A stretch of 64,000 nucleotides of DNA from Armatimonadota bacterium (GTDB lineage Bacteria; Armatimonadota; Fimbriimonadia; Fimbriimonadales; ATM1). This document shows, in pieces, positions 8,226-15,967 of the stretch; the first letter of the stretch is position 1, and each line of letters opens with the position of its first letter. The stretch covers positions 310,001 through 374,000 of the forward strand of contig QEUM01000004.1 in assembly GCA_003577165.1 (NCBI GenBank). Reading direction: 5' to 3'. The translations under genes were made by a program, and so were the position numbers. The notes below the pieces were generated by a model. That model was not told where the DNA came from, ran no database searches, and saw only the letters and a list, made by a program, of their open reading frames with translations.

Positions 8226-9784
8226 CAGTCTTCATGCCCCTTGAGCTCGCTCTTGATCTTCTCGCTCTTGAGAACGAACGCGCCTTTGACGACCACCTTC
8301 GCGCCCTCCTCCAAGCCGGAGAGGACCTCGACATAGTCGCCTTGGGTCCGCCCAAGCTCGACGAGCTTCTCCTCATACTTGCCTCCGTCTTCCGCGACGA
8401 AAAGCAGCCTGCGGTCGCCGTCCTCGACGATGGCGCTGCGGCGAACGGCGAGCACGGTGTCGCTGCGGCCGACGCCCAGCGAGACGGTGGCGAACATGTC
8501 CGCCCGGAGCGAGCCGTCCGCGTTGTCCACGAGTACCTGCACGGGCATGGTCCGGGTCTTGGGGTCGAGCCGGCTGCCGACCACTTGCACCACGCCGGCG
8601 AAGACGCGGCCGGGAAAGGCCTTGACGGCGATCTGCGCGGGGGCGCCCTTTCTCGCCTTGCCGATTTCCTTCTCCGGCACGCTTGCGGTGACCCAAACAG
8701 AGCGCAGGTTCTCGATGTGGCAGATCTCGGACGTCCGCTCGAGCGCTTGACCGAGCGTGGCGTCCACGTCCGTCACCACCCCGCCGATGGGAGCGGCCAC
8801 GGTCACGGCCCCACCTGAAGCCCGGCTGCCGCCGGAGAGAGCCGCGTAGCCGGCCCTGGCGGCTTGAAGTCCCTTCCGGGCGCCCTTTTCGGAAGCCAGA
8901 GCCGATTGGTGCTTGATCCTCGACTGCACAACGGCAATCTCGGCGGAGCGGACATCGGCCTCGGCGGTCTGGATCTCCTTGGAGTTCATCAGGTTGCGCT
9001 CGGCAATGGCCTTCTCGCGGTCGAATGCAGCCTTGGCGATTTCGATCTGGCGCTTGGCCTTGTCCTGGCGGAGCTTGTCCTTTTGAACTTCGAGCCGGGC
9101 TTCTTCCAGCTCGCTTCGGGAGATGAGCTCTTGCTTGAAGAGGCGCTCGGCCCGTTCCAGCTGGGCCTGGTGCACGACATGCTCTTGAATCGCCTCCTCC
9201 AGCTCTGTCTCCGCTTCGTTGAGGTCTTTCTGAGCTTGCTGGAGCGACGGCTGGCTAAAGGCGCCCGTGCTGGCGAACTGCTTCTGTCGCTCCAATGAAG
9301 CTTGAGCTGTCTTCTGCGCGGATTTTGAGAGCTCAAGTTCGGCGAGCGCTTCGCGCACGGATGCCTGAGCGCTCGACAAGTCCCGCTCGGCCTCGATGAT
9401 GTCCGCCCAGGCTCCGGCAAGCTCGGACGACTGGAGCGTGGCGATCGGCTGGCCGGCAGCCACCCGGTCTCCTGCTTGAACGAAGAGGCGGACGACCTTG
9501 CCAGCTACGGGCGGAGTTACGACCGCCTTGCCCCGGGCGGTGTTGGTCACCACTCCCGGCACTTTCAGCTCGCCCTGCATCGTCATGCGCCGGGACTCTT
9601 CTATTTCGATCCCGGCGATCTTGGCGGCCTCGGCAGTAAGGATGATGTCTTGGGCGTGGCCCTCGCCTGCATGTGCCGCTTCGCCGGCGTGGCCCTCCTC
9701 TGACTGCGGGGCGTCTTGCTTGCCGCAACCGGACAAGAGGAGCATCGAGGCCCCGATGAGAAACGAGAATTGGCTCCGCTTCAC
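8225..9784 (-). CDS. czcB: CzcB-type periplasmic adaptor lipoprotein
   Basis: The 519-residue membrane-fusion protein links CzcA to CzcC. A lipobox LLSGC puts the lipidated Cys at residue 20. A His/Glu-rich stretch follows (about 28-45, four repeats of the type GHA), a likely metal-binding segment. A biotinyl-lipoyl half (VTPPVAGKVVRL) is interrupted by a very long coiled-coil hairpin (about 130-300), then the second half (VAAPIGGVVTDVDATLG) and a beta-barrel domain. The start is GTG, sharing GTGA with the czcC stop. The hairpin is longer than in typical CzcB, which may reflect a thick periplasm. Confidence 0.93.
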   Translation of the reverse strand: MKRSQFSFLIGASMLLLSGCGKQDAPQSEEGHAGEAAHAGEGHAQDIILTAEAAKIAGIEIEESRRMTMQGELKVPGVVTNTARGKAVVTPPVAGKVVRLFVQAGDRVAAGQPIATLQSSELAGAWADIIEAERDLSSAQASVREALAELELSKSAQKTAQASLERQKQFASTGAFSQPSLQQAQKDLNEAETELEEAIQEHVVHQAQLERAERLFKQELISRSELEEARLEVQKDKLRQDKAKRQIEIAKAAFDREKAIAERNLMNSKEIQTAEADVRSAEIAVVQSRIKHQSALASEKGARKGLQAARAGYAALSGGSRASGGAVTVAAPIGGVVTDVDATLGQALERTSEICHIENLRSVWVTASVPEKEIGKARKGAPAQIAVKAFPGRVFAGVVQVVGSRLDPKTRTMPVQVLVDNADGSLRADMFATVSLGVGRSDTVLAVRRSAIVEDGDRRLLFVAEDGGKYEEKLVELGRTQGDYVEVLSGLEEGAKVVVKGAFVLKSEKIKSELKGHED

Positions 9785-10989
9785 TTGCCCACCTCCAAGA
9801 TGGTCCCGCTAGCTTTGAGGTATGCGGCTTGTGCTGAAGCCAGGTGAAGCCGCGCTTCGACATAGCCTTCCTCGAGCTCCCGCAAAGCACGGGTTGCCTC
9901 TAACAGCTCGATGAGCGTGACCGCCCGATCGACGAAGCCTTGGCGCGACTTGTCGACCAGCGACCGAGCATCGGTAACGACTTGTCCATACCGCGCGACC
10001 TGTTCTTGCGCAGATTCGAGCTCTATCTGTGCGGCCAGAAGCTCCGACTCGGCGATCCGTGTTGCATCGGCTAACGCTCTCTCTGCAGCCTCGGCACGCA
10101 TGCGAGCCGCTGCCGTCTCCGATCTTGACTTTCCGAAGTCGTAGAGCGGGATGGCGAGTTGGACCCGAATCCCGTACTGACGGTGGGAATCGTGCCAGGA
10201 GGTCTGCCTTCCGTGCACCTCCAGCTCGGGCTTGCTTCCGAGGTTCGCAACCCTGGATTCGGCTTGCGCGAGCTGAATGTCGGCCGCGAGAAGGCGAAGG
10301 TCGGCGCGCCGGGTTTTCAAAACGGCAGGATCTACCATCCCGACGTTCAGCGTTGCGAAATCGCTGATGGCGATTTGCTCGGGAGAAAGGCCAAGGATGC
10401 CGGCCAGACGTCGAACACTCGACTGAAACTCGGCGGTCCGCCGCTGGAACGTGAGCTTTGCGCGCTCCAATTCGATGGCGACGCGAGATAGTTGGACCCC
10501 GGGCAGCTTTCCCTCGGCAACCAGCACTTTGACCGCATCGTGAAGCCTCTGTGCAAGCTCCATGAGCTGTCCTGCGTTGTCGGCGAGCGCTTTGGCCGAC
10601 GCCGCTTCGCTGTAGCCGGCGATGACCTCGTACTGGATCTCGGCAAGGACCTGCGCCAGTTCCGACTCGGCTCTCAGGATCTCTGCGCTCCCAACCGCTC
10701 TGGCGGCGGCAGCGCGTCCGAAGATGTCGATGGGCTGAACCAGGACCAAGTCATCGTCGATGCCGCCGACCTCCTCTCTGTCCGTGTGGCCGACGAAGAG
10801 CTTAGTTGTGGGATAGGCGCCGAGGCCCCGCCGTGAAAGGCGAGCGCTGCTCACGCGCATCTGGGCCGCCACGATGGCGGGCCGGTTCTCCCGCGCGCTT
10901 CGCAACGCTTGTTCCAATGTGATGGGCTGTTGGGCTTGCGCCGTTGCCGCCAAAGGCGACAGGCAAAGGATCGTCAAGATTGATTTCAA
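9781..10989 (-). CDS. czcC: CzcC-type outer-membrane efflux protein (TolC family)
   Basis: The 402-residue protein has a signal peptide ending near AQAQQ (residues 1-20) and two OEP repeats rich in long amphipathic helices (for example ITLEQALRSARENRPAIVAAQ, and AIPLYDFGKSRSETAAARMR in the second half). It would form the outer-membrane duct for the CzcA-CzcB pump. The start is TTG; GGAG lies 5 nt before it and no better start is present. It follows the Cys-rich exported protein gene by 48 bp. Confidence 0.9.
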   Translation of the reverse strand: MKSILTILCLSPLAATAQAQQPITLEQALRSARENRPAIVAAQMRVSSARLSRRGLGAYPTTKLFVGHTDREEVGGIDDDLVLVQPIDIFGRAAAARAVGSAEILRAESELAQVLAEIQYEVIAGYSEAASAKALADNAGQLMELAQRLHDAVKVLVAEGKLPGVQLSRVAIELERAKLTFQRRTAEFQSSVRRLAGILGLSPEQIAISDFATLNVGMVDPAVLKTRRADLRLLAADIQLAQAESRVANLGSKPELEVHGRQTSWHDSHRQYGIRVQLAIPLYDFGKSRSETAAARMRAEAAERALADATRIAESELLAAQIELESAQEQVARYGQVVTDARSLVDKSRQGFVDRAVTLIELLEATRALRELEEGYVEARLHLASAQAAYLKASGTILEVGK

Positions 10990-11037
10990 AGAAACTCCAG
11001 CTGAATAAGGGTCGGGGCGGCCTGCGGCCGCAAATGC

Positions 11038-11457
11038 CTAATTCAACTGGAAAGGAGGCGCGCGGGAGGGGACGGGAAGCGGGGGCGCGTTTGGGAGCGA
11101 TCGCTGAACGTGAACAGAAAACGGCTCCGGCTCGAATGACGAAGTCGCTTCCACATGCGCGACGTCGCCAGGCAAGCAAAGATCGATCTGAACGACCCCT
11201 GCGACCCTGAGCGCCGCTTGCGGATGCTTGTCCTCGCAGGAACTGAGGCTGCAGCACGCTCTGCAGTCCTGCGCGGCTTTCGCGCTGACCTCCACCGTGG
11301 CCTTGACTTTTGAAGTCACAGTCATCTCTGGAGGGCAGGGCAGAGTTGGGCAGGTGCCGCACGCCTTGCCATTCGGCAAAAACCATACCGTCCAGCAGGC
11401 ATGTGCCTGCCCGGCCAGGATCGCCGCGATGAGAAGCGCCGCGCGCAAGTGCCTCAC
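11038..11457 (-). CDS. Cys-rich exported protein, first gene of the metal operon
   Basis: I do not recognise this 139-residue protein. It has a clear Sec signal peptide (MRHLRAALLIAAILAGQAHA, cut after residue 20). The mature part holds about eight cysteines, including ACGTCPTLPCPP (33-44) and RACCSLSSC (about 65-74), then a Pro-rich tail. As the first gene before czcCBA it is a candidate periplasmic metal-binding or metal-sensing protein. The GTG start lies 8 nt after a TATAAT box, so the operon mRNA appears leaderless. Metal binding is inferred from Cys content and context. Confidence 0.8.
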   Translation of the reverse strand: MRHLRAALLIAAILAGQAHACWTVWFLPNGKACGTCPTLPCPPEMTVTSKVKATVEVSAKAAQDCRACCSLSSCEDKHPQAALRVAGVVQIDLCLPGDVAHVEATSSFEPEPFSVHVQRSLPNAPPLPVPSRAPPFQLN

Positions 11458-11465
11458 GAGGAGCG

Positions 11466-11471
11466 ATTATA
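11466..11471 (-). promoter_or_regulatory. -10 box TATAAT, island operon promoter
   Basis: TATAAT ends 8 nt before the GTG at 11457, giving an mRNA that starts at or next to the start codon. A TTGCAA sits 20 bp upstream; that spacer is long, as in MerR-regulated promoters, but I see no convincing dyad. The box lies between the tRNA-Ala 3' end and the first island gene. Confidence 0.55.
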
Positions 11472-11618
11472 CAAGTCCGTGCGGAATGGTGTTGCAACAT
11501 TGGTGCGGATGTGCCGGCGTTTCACCCGAAACCAGCCTCCGCAGGCTCGACCCGCACTCCTCGCGTTTAGGAACCAATTTTAGGAACCTTGGGCGATGTC
11601 CGTGAGCTCGGCTGATCT

Positions 11619-11694
11619 TGGTGGAGATGATGGGATTCGAACCCACGACCTCTGCAGTGCGATTGCAGCGCTCTCCCAGCTGAGCTACATCCCC
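11619..11694 (-). tRNA. tRNA-Ala (CGC)
   Basis: The 76-nt tRNA folds completely: acceptor GGGGATG/CATCTCC with the alanine identity pair G3-U70, D stem GCTC/GAGC, anticodon stem CTGCA/TGCAG with loop ATCGCAC (anticodon CGC), T arm GTGGG-TTCGAAT-CCCAT, discriminator A and encoded CCA. TACAAT lies upstream as its -10. Its 3' half is duplicated at 1966-2010, marking it as the integration target of the metal island. Confidence 0.97.
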
Positions 11695-11756
11695 ACGAGG
11701 GGCGGAATTGTACCTGCCGGCAGGACAGACCCTCCTCGCCGACGAACCGACTGCCG

Positions 11757-12707
11757 GTGGAGACGACCCTCGCCCTCGCCTGCCTCGTGCTCGCCATCGC
11801 GGCTGGAAACCGAGACGGATCGCAGCCCGCGCCAAGCGAGCAAGGCAACGAACCTGAGGCGACTTCGCTCTTCGGCAAGCCGCTCTTCGCCCCTGTCCTC
11901 TCCGACGATGCGAAGCGCCGCCTGGAAGCCGATCTGGAGGCCGCGCGCAAGGGGGCCGCGGCGAATCCGACGAGCGTGGACGCATGGATATGGGTCGGGC
12001 GTCGCCTGGCCTACCTCGGGCGGTACCGCGAAGCGATCGCGTCGTTCACAGAGGGCCTCGAGCGTTTCGGACGCAACGCGAAACTGCTTCGGCATAGGGG
12101 TCACAGGTACATCACAGTGCGCAGGTTCGATCTCGCGGTGAAAGACCTCGCGGAAGCGGCGAAACTAATCGGAGGAACCGCCGACGAGGTCGAGCCCGAT
12201 GGAGTGCCGAACCGACTCAATACGCCCATCAGTTCTCTCCATTCGAACGTTTGGTACCATCTCGCGCTCGCTCACTACTTGACCGGCGATTTCGATCGAG
12301 CACTGGAGGCCTGTCAGCGGGGGGTTTCCGTCTCGAACAACGCTGACAAACTCGTCAGCCAATCCTATTGGCTCGTCCTCACGCTTCGAAGACTGGGAAA
12401 GATCGAGGAGTCGAACGAAGTGCTCGCCAATTTCGACGATTCCCTGTCACTAATCGAAAACGAAATCTACTTGAAACTGCTGCTCCACCTGAAGGGTAGT
12501 CACGATTCCGCCCTGTCTGCTCTCGAAGATGCCAAAGGCGTGGACCTCGCAACCCTTTGTTACGGCATCGGGATGAGCGAACTGCTGTCCGGCAATCGGC
12601 CGAGCGCGGTCGAGCGATTCAAGCGCGCGATGACCAGCGAGTCGTGGGCTGCGTTCGGCTACATAGCAGCCGAGGCGGAGTTGAAACGTCTGGGCGAAAC
12701 GCCCTAA
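11757..12707 (+). CDS. Exported TPR-repeat protein
   Basis: The 316-residue protein begins with a hydrophobic leader (TLALACLVLAIAAG) that looks like a signal peptide or anchor. It is followed by helical TPR-type repeats: AWIWVGRRLAYLGRYREAIASF (about 77-98), an adjacent LAVKDLAEA unit, YHLALAHYLTGDFDRALEACQ (about 166-186) and GIGMSELLSGNRPSAVERFKRA near the end. TPRs scaffold protein-protein contacts; the partner is unknown. The start GTG has no clear Shine-Dalgarno sequence. The gene lies outside the island, divergent from tRNA-Ala, and its TAA overlaps the TAG of the convergent DUF1080 gene. Confidence 0.82.
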   Translation: METTLALACLVLAIAAGNRDGSQPAPSEQGNEPEATSLFGKPLFAPVLSDDAKRRLEADLEAARKGAAANPTSVDAWIWVGRRLAYLGRYREAIASFTEGLERFGRNAKLLRHRGHRYITVRRFDLAVKDLAEAAKLIGGTADEVEPDGVPNRLNTPISSLHSNVWYHLALAHYLTGDFDRALEACQRGVSVSNNADKLVSQSYWLVLTLRRLGKIEESNEVLANFDDSLSLIENEIYLKLLLHLKGSHDSALSALEDAKGVDLATLCYGIGMSELLSGNRPSAVERFKRAMTSESWAAFGYIAAEAELKRLGETP

Positions 12708-13474
12708 CGTGAGACGCCATTCTTCAGTTTCGTGATGGTGATGTTTCTGAACTCGACGGGATGGCTCTCGGACTGTAGGGCGATGTAGCCGCCCGTGAGC
12801 AACTTCTCGCCGTTCTTGATCAGAGGGTTCGCGTCCGGGTCGTTTGGATCGAGTTGCGGCTGCTCAAACTCGATGACGGTCGCACCGCTGATCTTGCAAA
12901 TCGTGTTCTTGCCTCCGTGGACTTCGACCTCGACCCGCACCCACTGATCTCCGTGATACGTCCGCGAGGTCGAGTTGATGCAGTGCTGCGTTACGAGCGC
13001 ACCGTTCATCACGACGTGGGTGCCCGGTGTGCAAACGTTGCCCGTCGCCCTTTCCTCTTTGCCGTCGCCGCCCAGGAACTGGATCTCGATGGAAACAGGG
13101 AAGGATTGATCCTTACCCATCGTCTGCGGGGGCTGGCAATGCAGCATTACGCCGCTGTTCCGAACCGCCCATCCCGGGCCCCCCGGCACCTGCTTGCCGG
13201 TGAACCGATACTCGAGCTTGAGGATGTAGTACGAAAACGGCGTCTTGTAGAAAAGGTGTCCGAAACGATTGTCGAAATTCTCGTAACCGTCGTACGACAC
13301 CTTGATCGCGCCGTTCTCGACACGGAAGGTGTTCTTGTAGTTCTCGCCTAAGGGGAAGCCGGCGATCTTGGGCGTCCATCCTTCGAGCGTCTTGCCGTCG
13401 AACAATGAGATCGTCTCGTTGGACTGTTGCGACAACAATGCTGCGAGTAGAACGGGGACTGCTGTATGCGCCAT
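12704..13474 (-). CDS. Secreted DUF1080 (3-keto-disaccharide hydrolase-like) protein
   Basis: The 256-residue protein has a short signal peptide (MAHTAVPVLLAALLS) and one DUF1080 concanavalin-like domain: SLFDGKTLEGW at its start, WAVRNSGVMLHCQPPQ in the middle and GYIALQSESHPVEFRNI at the end. DUF1080 members include 3-keto-disaccharide hydrolases and sugar-binding modules of outer-surface enzymes. I chose the ATG at 13474 because GGGAG lies 5 nt upstream and a TAGAAT box further up; a longer reading from 13528 would bury the signal peptide. Confidence 0.88.
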   Translation of the reverse strand: MAHTAVPVLLAALLSQQSNETISLFDGKTLEGWTPKIAGFPLGENYKNTFRVENGAIKVSYDGYENFDNRFGHLFYKTPFSYYILKLEYRFTGKQVPGGPGWAVRNSGVMLHCQPPQTMGKDQSFPVSIEIQFLGGDGKEERATGNVCTPGTHVVMNGALVTQHCINSTSRTYHGDQWVRVEVEVHGGKNTICKISGATVIEFEQPQLDPNDPDANPLIKNGEKLLTGGYIALQSESHPVEFRNITITKLKNGVSR

Positions 13475-13550
13475 GGTTGCTCCCAAAAGGGCCGAATGCC
13501 CGCCTCGGATTCTATCCCAGGCGGGCACTACGAACTCTCAGTATCGGAGG

Positions 13551-14258
13551 TTATCTGCCGCCGCCTCCCGGCCCTCGCCGGGCTGTGGCTTCGAACTTCT
13601 TGCCGCCGAGTTGCTTCAGTTTAGTCTTTTGAGCGGCGGTGAGCACGGCCGCAAGTCCGTCGGTGAACTTCTTCTGGGCCGCCTGCATCTTCTCGCGCAT
13701 CTGCTCACGGTTCTGCTGATTCTGGCCCTGTCCGTTCTGCCCTGAGCGCCCGCCTCCCTGCTGGAAGAGTTTCTGCATCGCCTGTTGGTGCGAAGTCTGC
13801 AGGTTCTTTACTTTCGTGATTTGGGCTGCAGTCATGCCGAGTTTCTTTTGCACTTCCGGGTCGAGAATCGCCGCATTGCCTGCGAGTTGGATCGCGATCT
13901 CGTTCAGGCGCGTTTTCTGCGTCGCGGTGAGAAGCGCCATCACCTTCGTGTCTGCGCCCTTCAGTATGCCCTCGACCTTCTTCTGCGCCTTGTCGCGTTC
14001 GGCCTGATTTGCATCGCGCATGTTCTGCATCGCGGACTCCATCTGCTTGCGGACATCGCTTTGGATCGCCTGGAGTTTCGACTTTTGCGCTGCGGTGATT
14101 TTGAGATCCTTCTGTACGTCCTCCCGCATGAGCAGGAACGACTTGGAATTCGCGCCTGGCCTGCCGAAGCCGCCGCCGCGCGGACCCCCTCCCTGAGCGA
14201 GCACGGATAGGGCCAAGGCTGCAATCGCCGTTATGGCCACGAACTTCGAAAAACGCAC
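13551..14258 (-). CDS. Exported Spy/LTxxQ-like repeat protein
   Basis: The 235-residue protein has a signal peptide (about 1-22) and a Gly-rich linker, then helical repeats each opening with a T-A-(A/T)-Q motif: ITAAQKSKLQAI, LTATQKTRLNEI, MTAAQITKVKNL and LTAAQKTKLKQL. The pattern resembles LTxxQ-motif periplasmic chaperones (Spy/CpxP). A Gln/Asn/Gly-rich stretch lies in the second half and a Gly/Arg tail at the end. The GTG start has GGAGG 7 nt upstream. A chaperone role is inferred from the motif only. Confidence 0.75.
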   Translation of the reverse strand: MRFSKFVAITAIAALALSVLAQGGGPRGGGFGRPGANSKSFLLMREDVQKDLKITAAQKSKLQAIQSDVRKQMESAMQNMRDANQAERDKAQKKVEGILKGADTKVMALLTATQKTRLNEIAIQLAGNAAILDPEVQKKLGMTAAQITKVKNLQTSHQQAMQKLFQQGGGRSGQNGQGQNQQNREQMREKMQAAQKKFTDGLAAVLTAAQKTKLKQLGGKKFEATARRGPGGGGR

Positions 14259-14350
14259 TTCAATACCTCCAGTAGTCTGGACCTGCCGCGATCTGCAGCG
14301 GCCCAAGCACTACTTACGTCCGGGGAGCCTTTCGGCGTTCCTTGGCCCGC

Positions 14351-15892
14351 CTATGGAATGACCCCATCCCGAATGTCGGCCAGAACCTCGTTGGCGGCTC
14401 GAATCCCCGAGAGGCACGCCCCCTCCATGAAGCCCTGCCAGGAGTAGAACGAGTCCGCGTGCTCTCCGGCGAACTTCAGCCGCCCCGCGGGCTCGCCCTC
14501 GAGCCCTGCGATGGTCGTGAACTGCCCGGGCTTGTAGCAGGTGTAACTGCCGAGACTGAAGGGGTGGCTCGGCCAGTGCTTCCGTTGGGCGAGTCCGGAG
14601 TATCGCGCCGAGATGCCCGGATATACGGATTCCAAATCGCCGAGGAACTCGGCGATCCGTGTTGCCAGGGACTGGTTGGCCAGGTCCCGTCCTCGGTTGC
14701 CGCCAGAGTAGTCCGTGAGGATCGACCTCACACCTGCGTCCGCTGGATTGGTCTCCCAGGTGTTTTGAACGTGGGTTAGGTCGGCGAGAGTCTCGCCGTT
14801 GCCGTCGTGCAGATCGAGCCAGGGTCTGCCCGTGAAGCCCAGCATCGTTTTCGCGTTGTTCCCATATCCGAGTTCGTTGATTGCGCGCAGCTTGTCCGCC
14901 GAAAGCCCGAGGCTGGGCTCCATTATCACCCCTCGCAGTACCGTGAAGGGGATGGCGAGGACGACGGCGTCGGACGTCCGCACTTCGCCATTGTCGAACC
15001 TCATCTCGTATTCGCCGAAACCGTTGATGCCCAAACGCACCAGGTTCATGTCGAGTTCGATCGATCCGGGAAGACGGTCAGCGATGTGCTCCGCGATCCC
15101 GTCGTTGCCATCGCGAATGTGGTAGCGCTCGTCGCTGAATACGCCAAACGGCGTGAACTTCGATCGCCTATCAGCGTGAATGAAGAGAAGGAAATTCAGA
15201 CAGCTCTGCTCGCTTGTCTCGAGGCCGTACTCCGCCACGTAGGCGATGTCGAGTACGTCTCGGATGACGGGCAAATCCGCCGCGCGAGTGCTCAGATACG
15301 TCGCCAAGTCCGTGTAATCGAGGACTTCGTCTGCCGGAGTGTGTTCGTAGAACGTTGGCGATCCAGAAAGGGTCTGCAAGTCGGCCCTCATCCGAGGAAC
15401 GAGTTCTCGATACTCTGCAACGACCTCCGCCTCAGAGTAGTGTTGCCCGTTTACGTAAAAGGCCGTTTCGCCCGGTCCACGTGTGACGTCTTCGCGCAAC
15501 AGTCCAAACTCCCGCGCGTAGTTCAGCATCGTCTTGTGCCCAGTATCAATGAACTCGCCTCCTAACTCCGCGATTTGTCCAGGGAAGTACCCGCGAAGGG
15601 AGAAACACCTTCCTCCGACTCGATTCGATGCCTCGTAGATGGTTGCCGCAAATCCCTTCGCGCGCAGCCGATCCGCGCAGGTGAGCCCGGCGAGCCCTCC
15701 CCCGATGATGGCGATGCGTGGGGCCGGCCTATTGCGCGCGCCCGATGCGCCGGCAGCGGTAAGCGCGCCGAGGGCCAGCGCTGAATCTCGGAGAAACCTA
15801 CGCCTCGAACGTCTTGCCAGTCCGTTCCCCTCAGTCGGTTCGGCGCCTGCAATCAACCGACCCAGCTTTTCGAATTCACTACTCCTCGACAT
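14351..15892 (-). CDS. Tat-exported FAD-dependent amine oxidase
   Basis: The 513-residue flavoprotein carries a twin-arginine signal with SRRRFL at 29-34 and a hydrophobic segment to about 52. The FAD-binding Rossmann motif IIGGGLAGL lies at 62-70, Glu88 would bind the ribose and RVGGR is at 91-95. The C-terminal GRLKFAGEHADSFYSWQGFMEG is the usual second FAD motif of flavin monoamine oxidases. It would oxidise an amine in the periplasm after folding in the cytoplasm; the substrate is unknown. The ATG lies 8 nt after TATAAT, indicating a leaderless mRNA. Confidence 0.9.
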   Translation of the reverse strand: MSRSSEFEKLGRLIAGAEPTEGNGLARRSRRRFLRDSALALGALTAAGASGARNRPAPRIAIIGGGLAGLTCADRLRAKGFAATIYEASNRVGGRCFSLRGYFPGQIAELGGEFIDTGHKTMLNYAREFGLLREDVTRGPGETAFYVNGQHYSEAEVVAEYRELVPRMRADLQTLSGSPTFYEHTPADEVLDYTDLATYLSTRAADLPVIRDVLDIAYVAEYGLETSEQSCLNFLLFIHADRRSKFTPFGVFSDERYHIRDGNDGIAEHIADRLPGSIELDMNLVRLGINGFGEYEMRFDNGEVRTSDAVVLAIPFTVLRGVIMEPSLGLSADKLRAINELGYGNNAKTMLGFTGRPWLDLHDGNGETLADLTHVQNTWETNPADAGVRSILTDYSGGNRGRDLANQSLATRIAEFLGDLESVYPGISARYSGLAQRKHWPSHPFSLGSYTCYKPGQFTTIAGLEGEPAGRLKFAGEHADSFYSWQGFMEGACLSGIRAANEVLADIRDGVIP

Positions 15893-15900
15893 GGGGAGTG

Positions 15901-15906
15901 ATTATA
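15901..15906 (-). promoter_or_regulatory. -10 box TATAAT, leaderless start
   Basis: A perfect TATAAT ends 8 nt before the ATG at 15892, with no Shine-Dalgarno between. The hexamer at -35 spacing (TCACTG) is poor. Confidence 0.55.
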
Positions 15907-15967
15907 AATTCGAAGAGCCTCGCAGTGAGTCCAGACAGGGCCAACCCGGCACTAATACCGGCGAAGT

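Larger units (their letters stand above)
1966..11694. mobile_element. Putative tRNA-Ala-integrated heavy-metal-resistance island
   Basis: The interval is bounded by intact tRNA-Ala (11619-11694) and a 45-bp duplicate of its 3' half (1966-2010), with GGAACCAATTT repeated near both ends. All seven genes inside read leftward and together form a metal-efflux set: Cys-rich exported protein, CzcC, CzcB, CzcA, PII-NG, ABM-fold protein and P1B ATPase. No integrase, transposase, replication or conjugation gene is present, so the element is either a remnant or was moved in trans. Boundaries are inferred from the repeats. Confidence 0.65.

Noticed and set aside
2912-8336. Long + strand open frames (2912-4327, 5349-6677, 6933-8336)
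   Set aside because: They lie antisense to the P1B ATPase and CzcA genes, have Arg/His-rich low-complexity translations and no start signals. They are GC-rich shadow frames.
1966-11694. Integrase, transposase or prophage gene within the island
   Set aside because: All open frames of useful size were examined; every gene fits metal efflux or its partners, and none has recombinase motifs.
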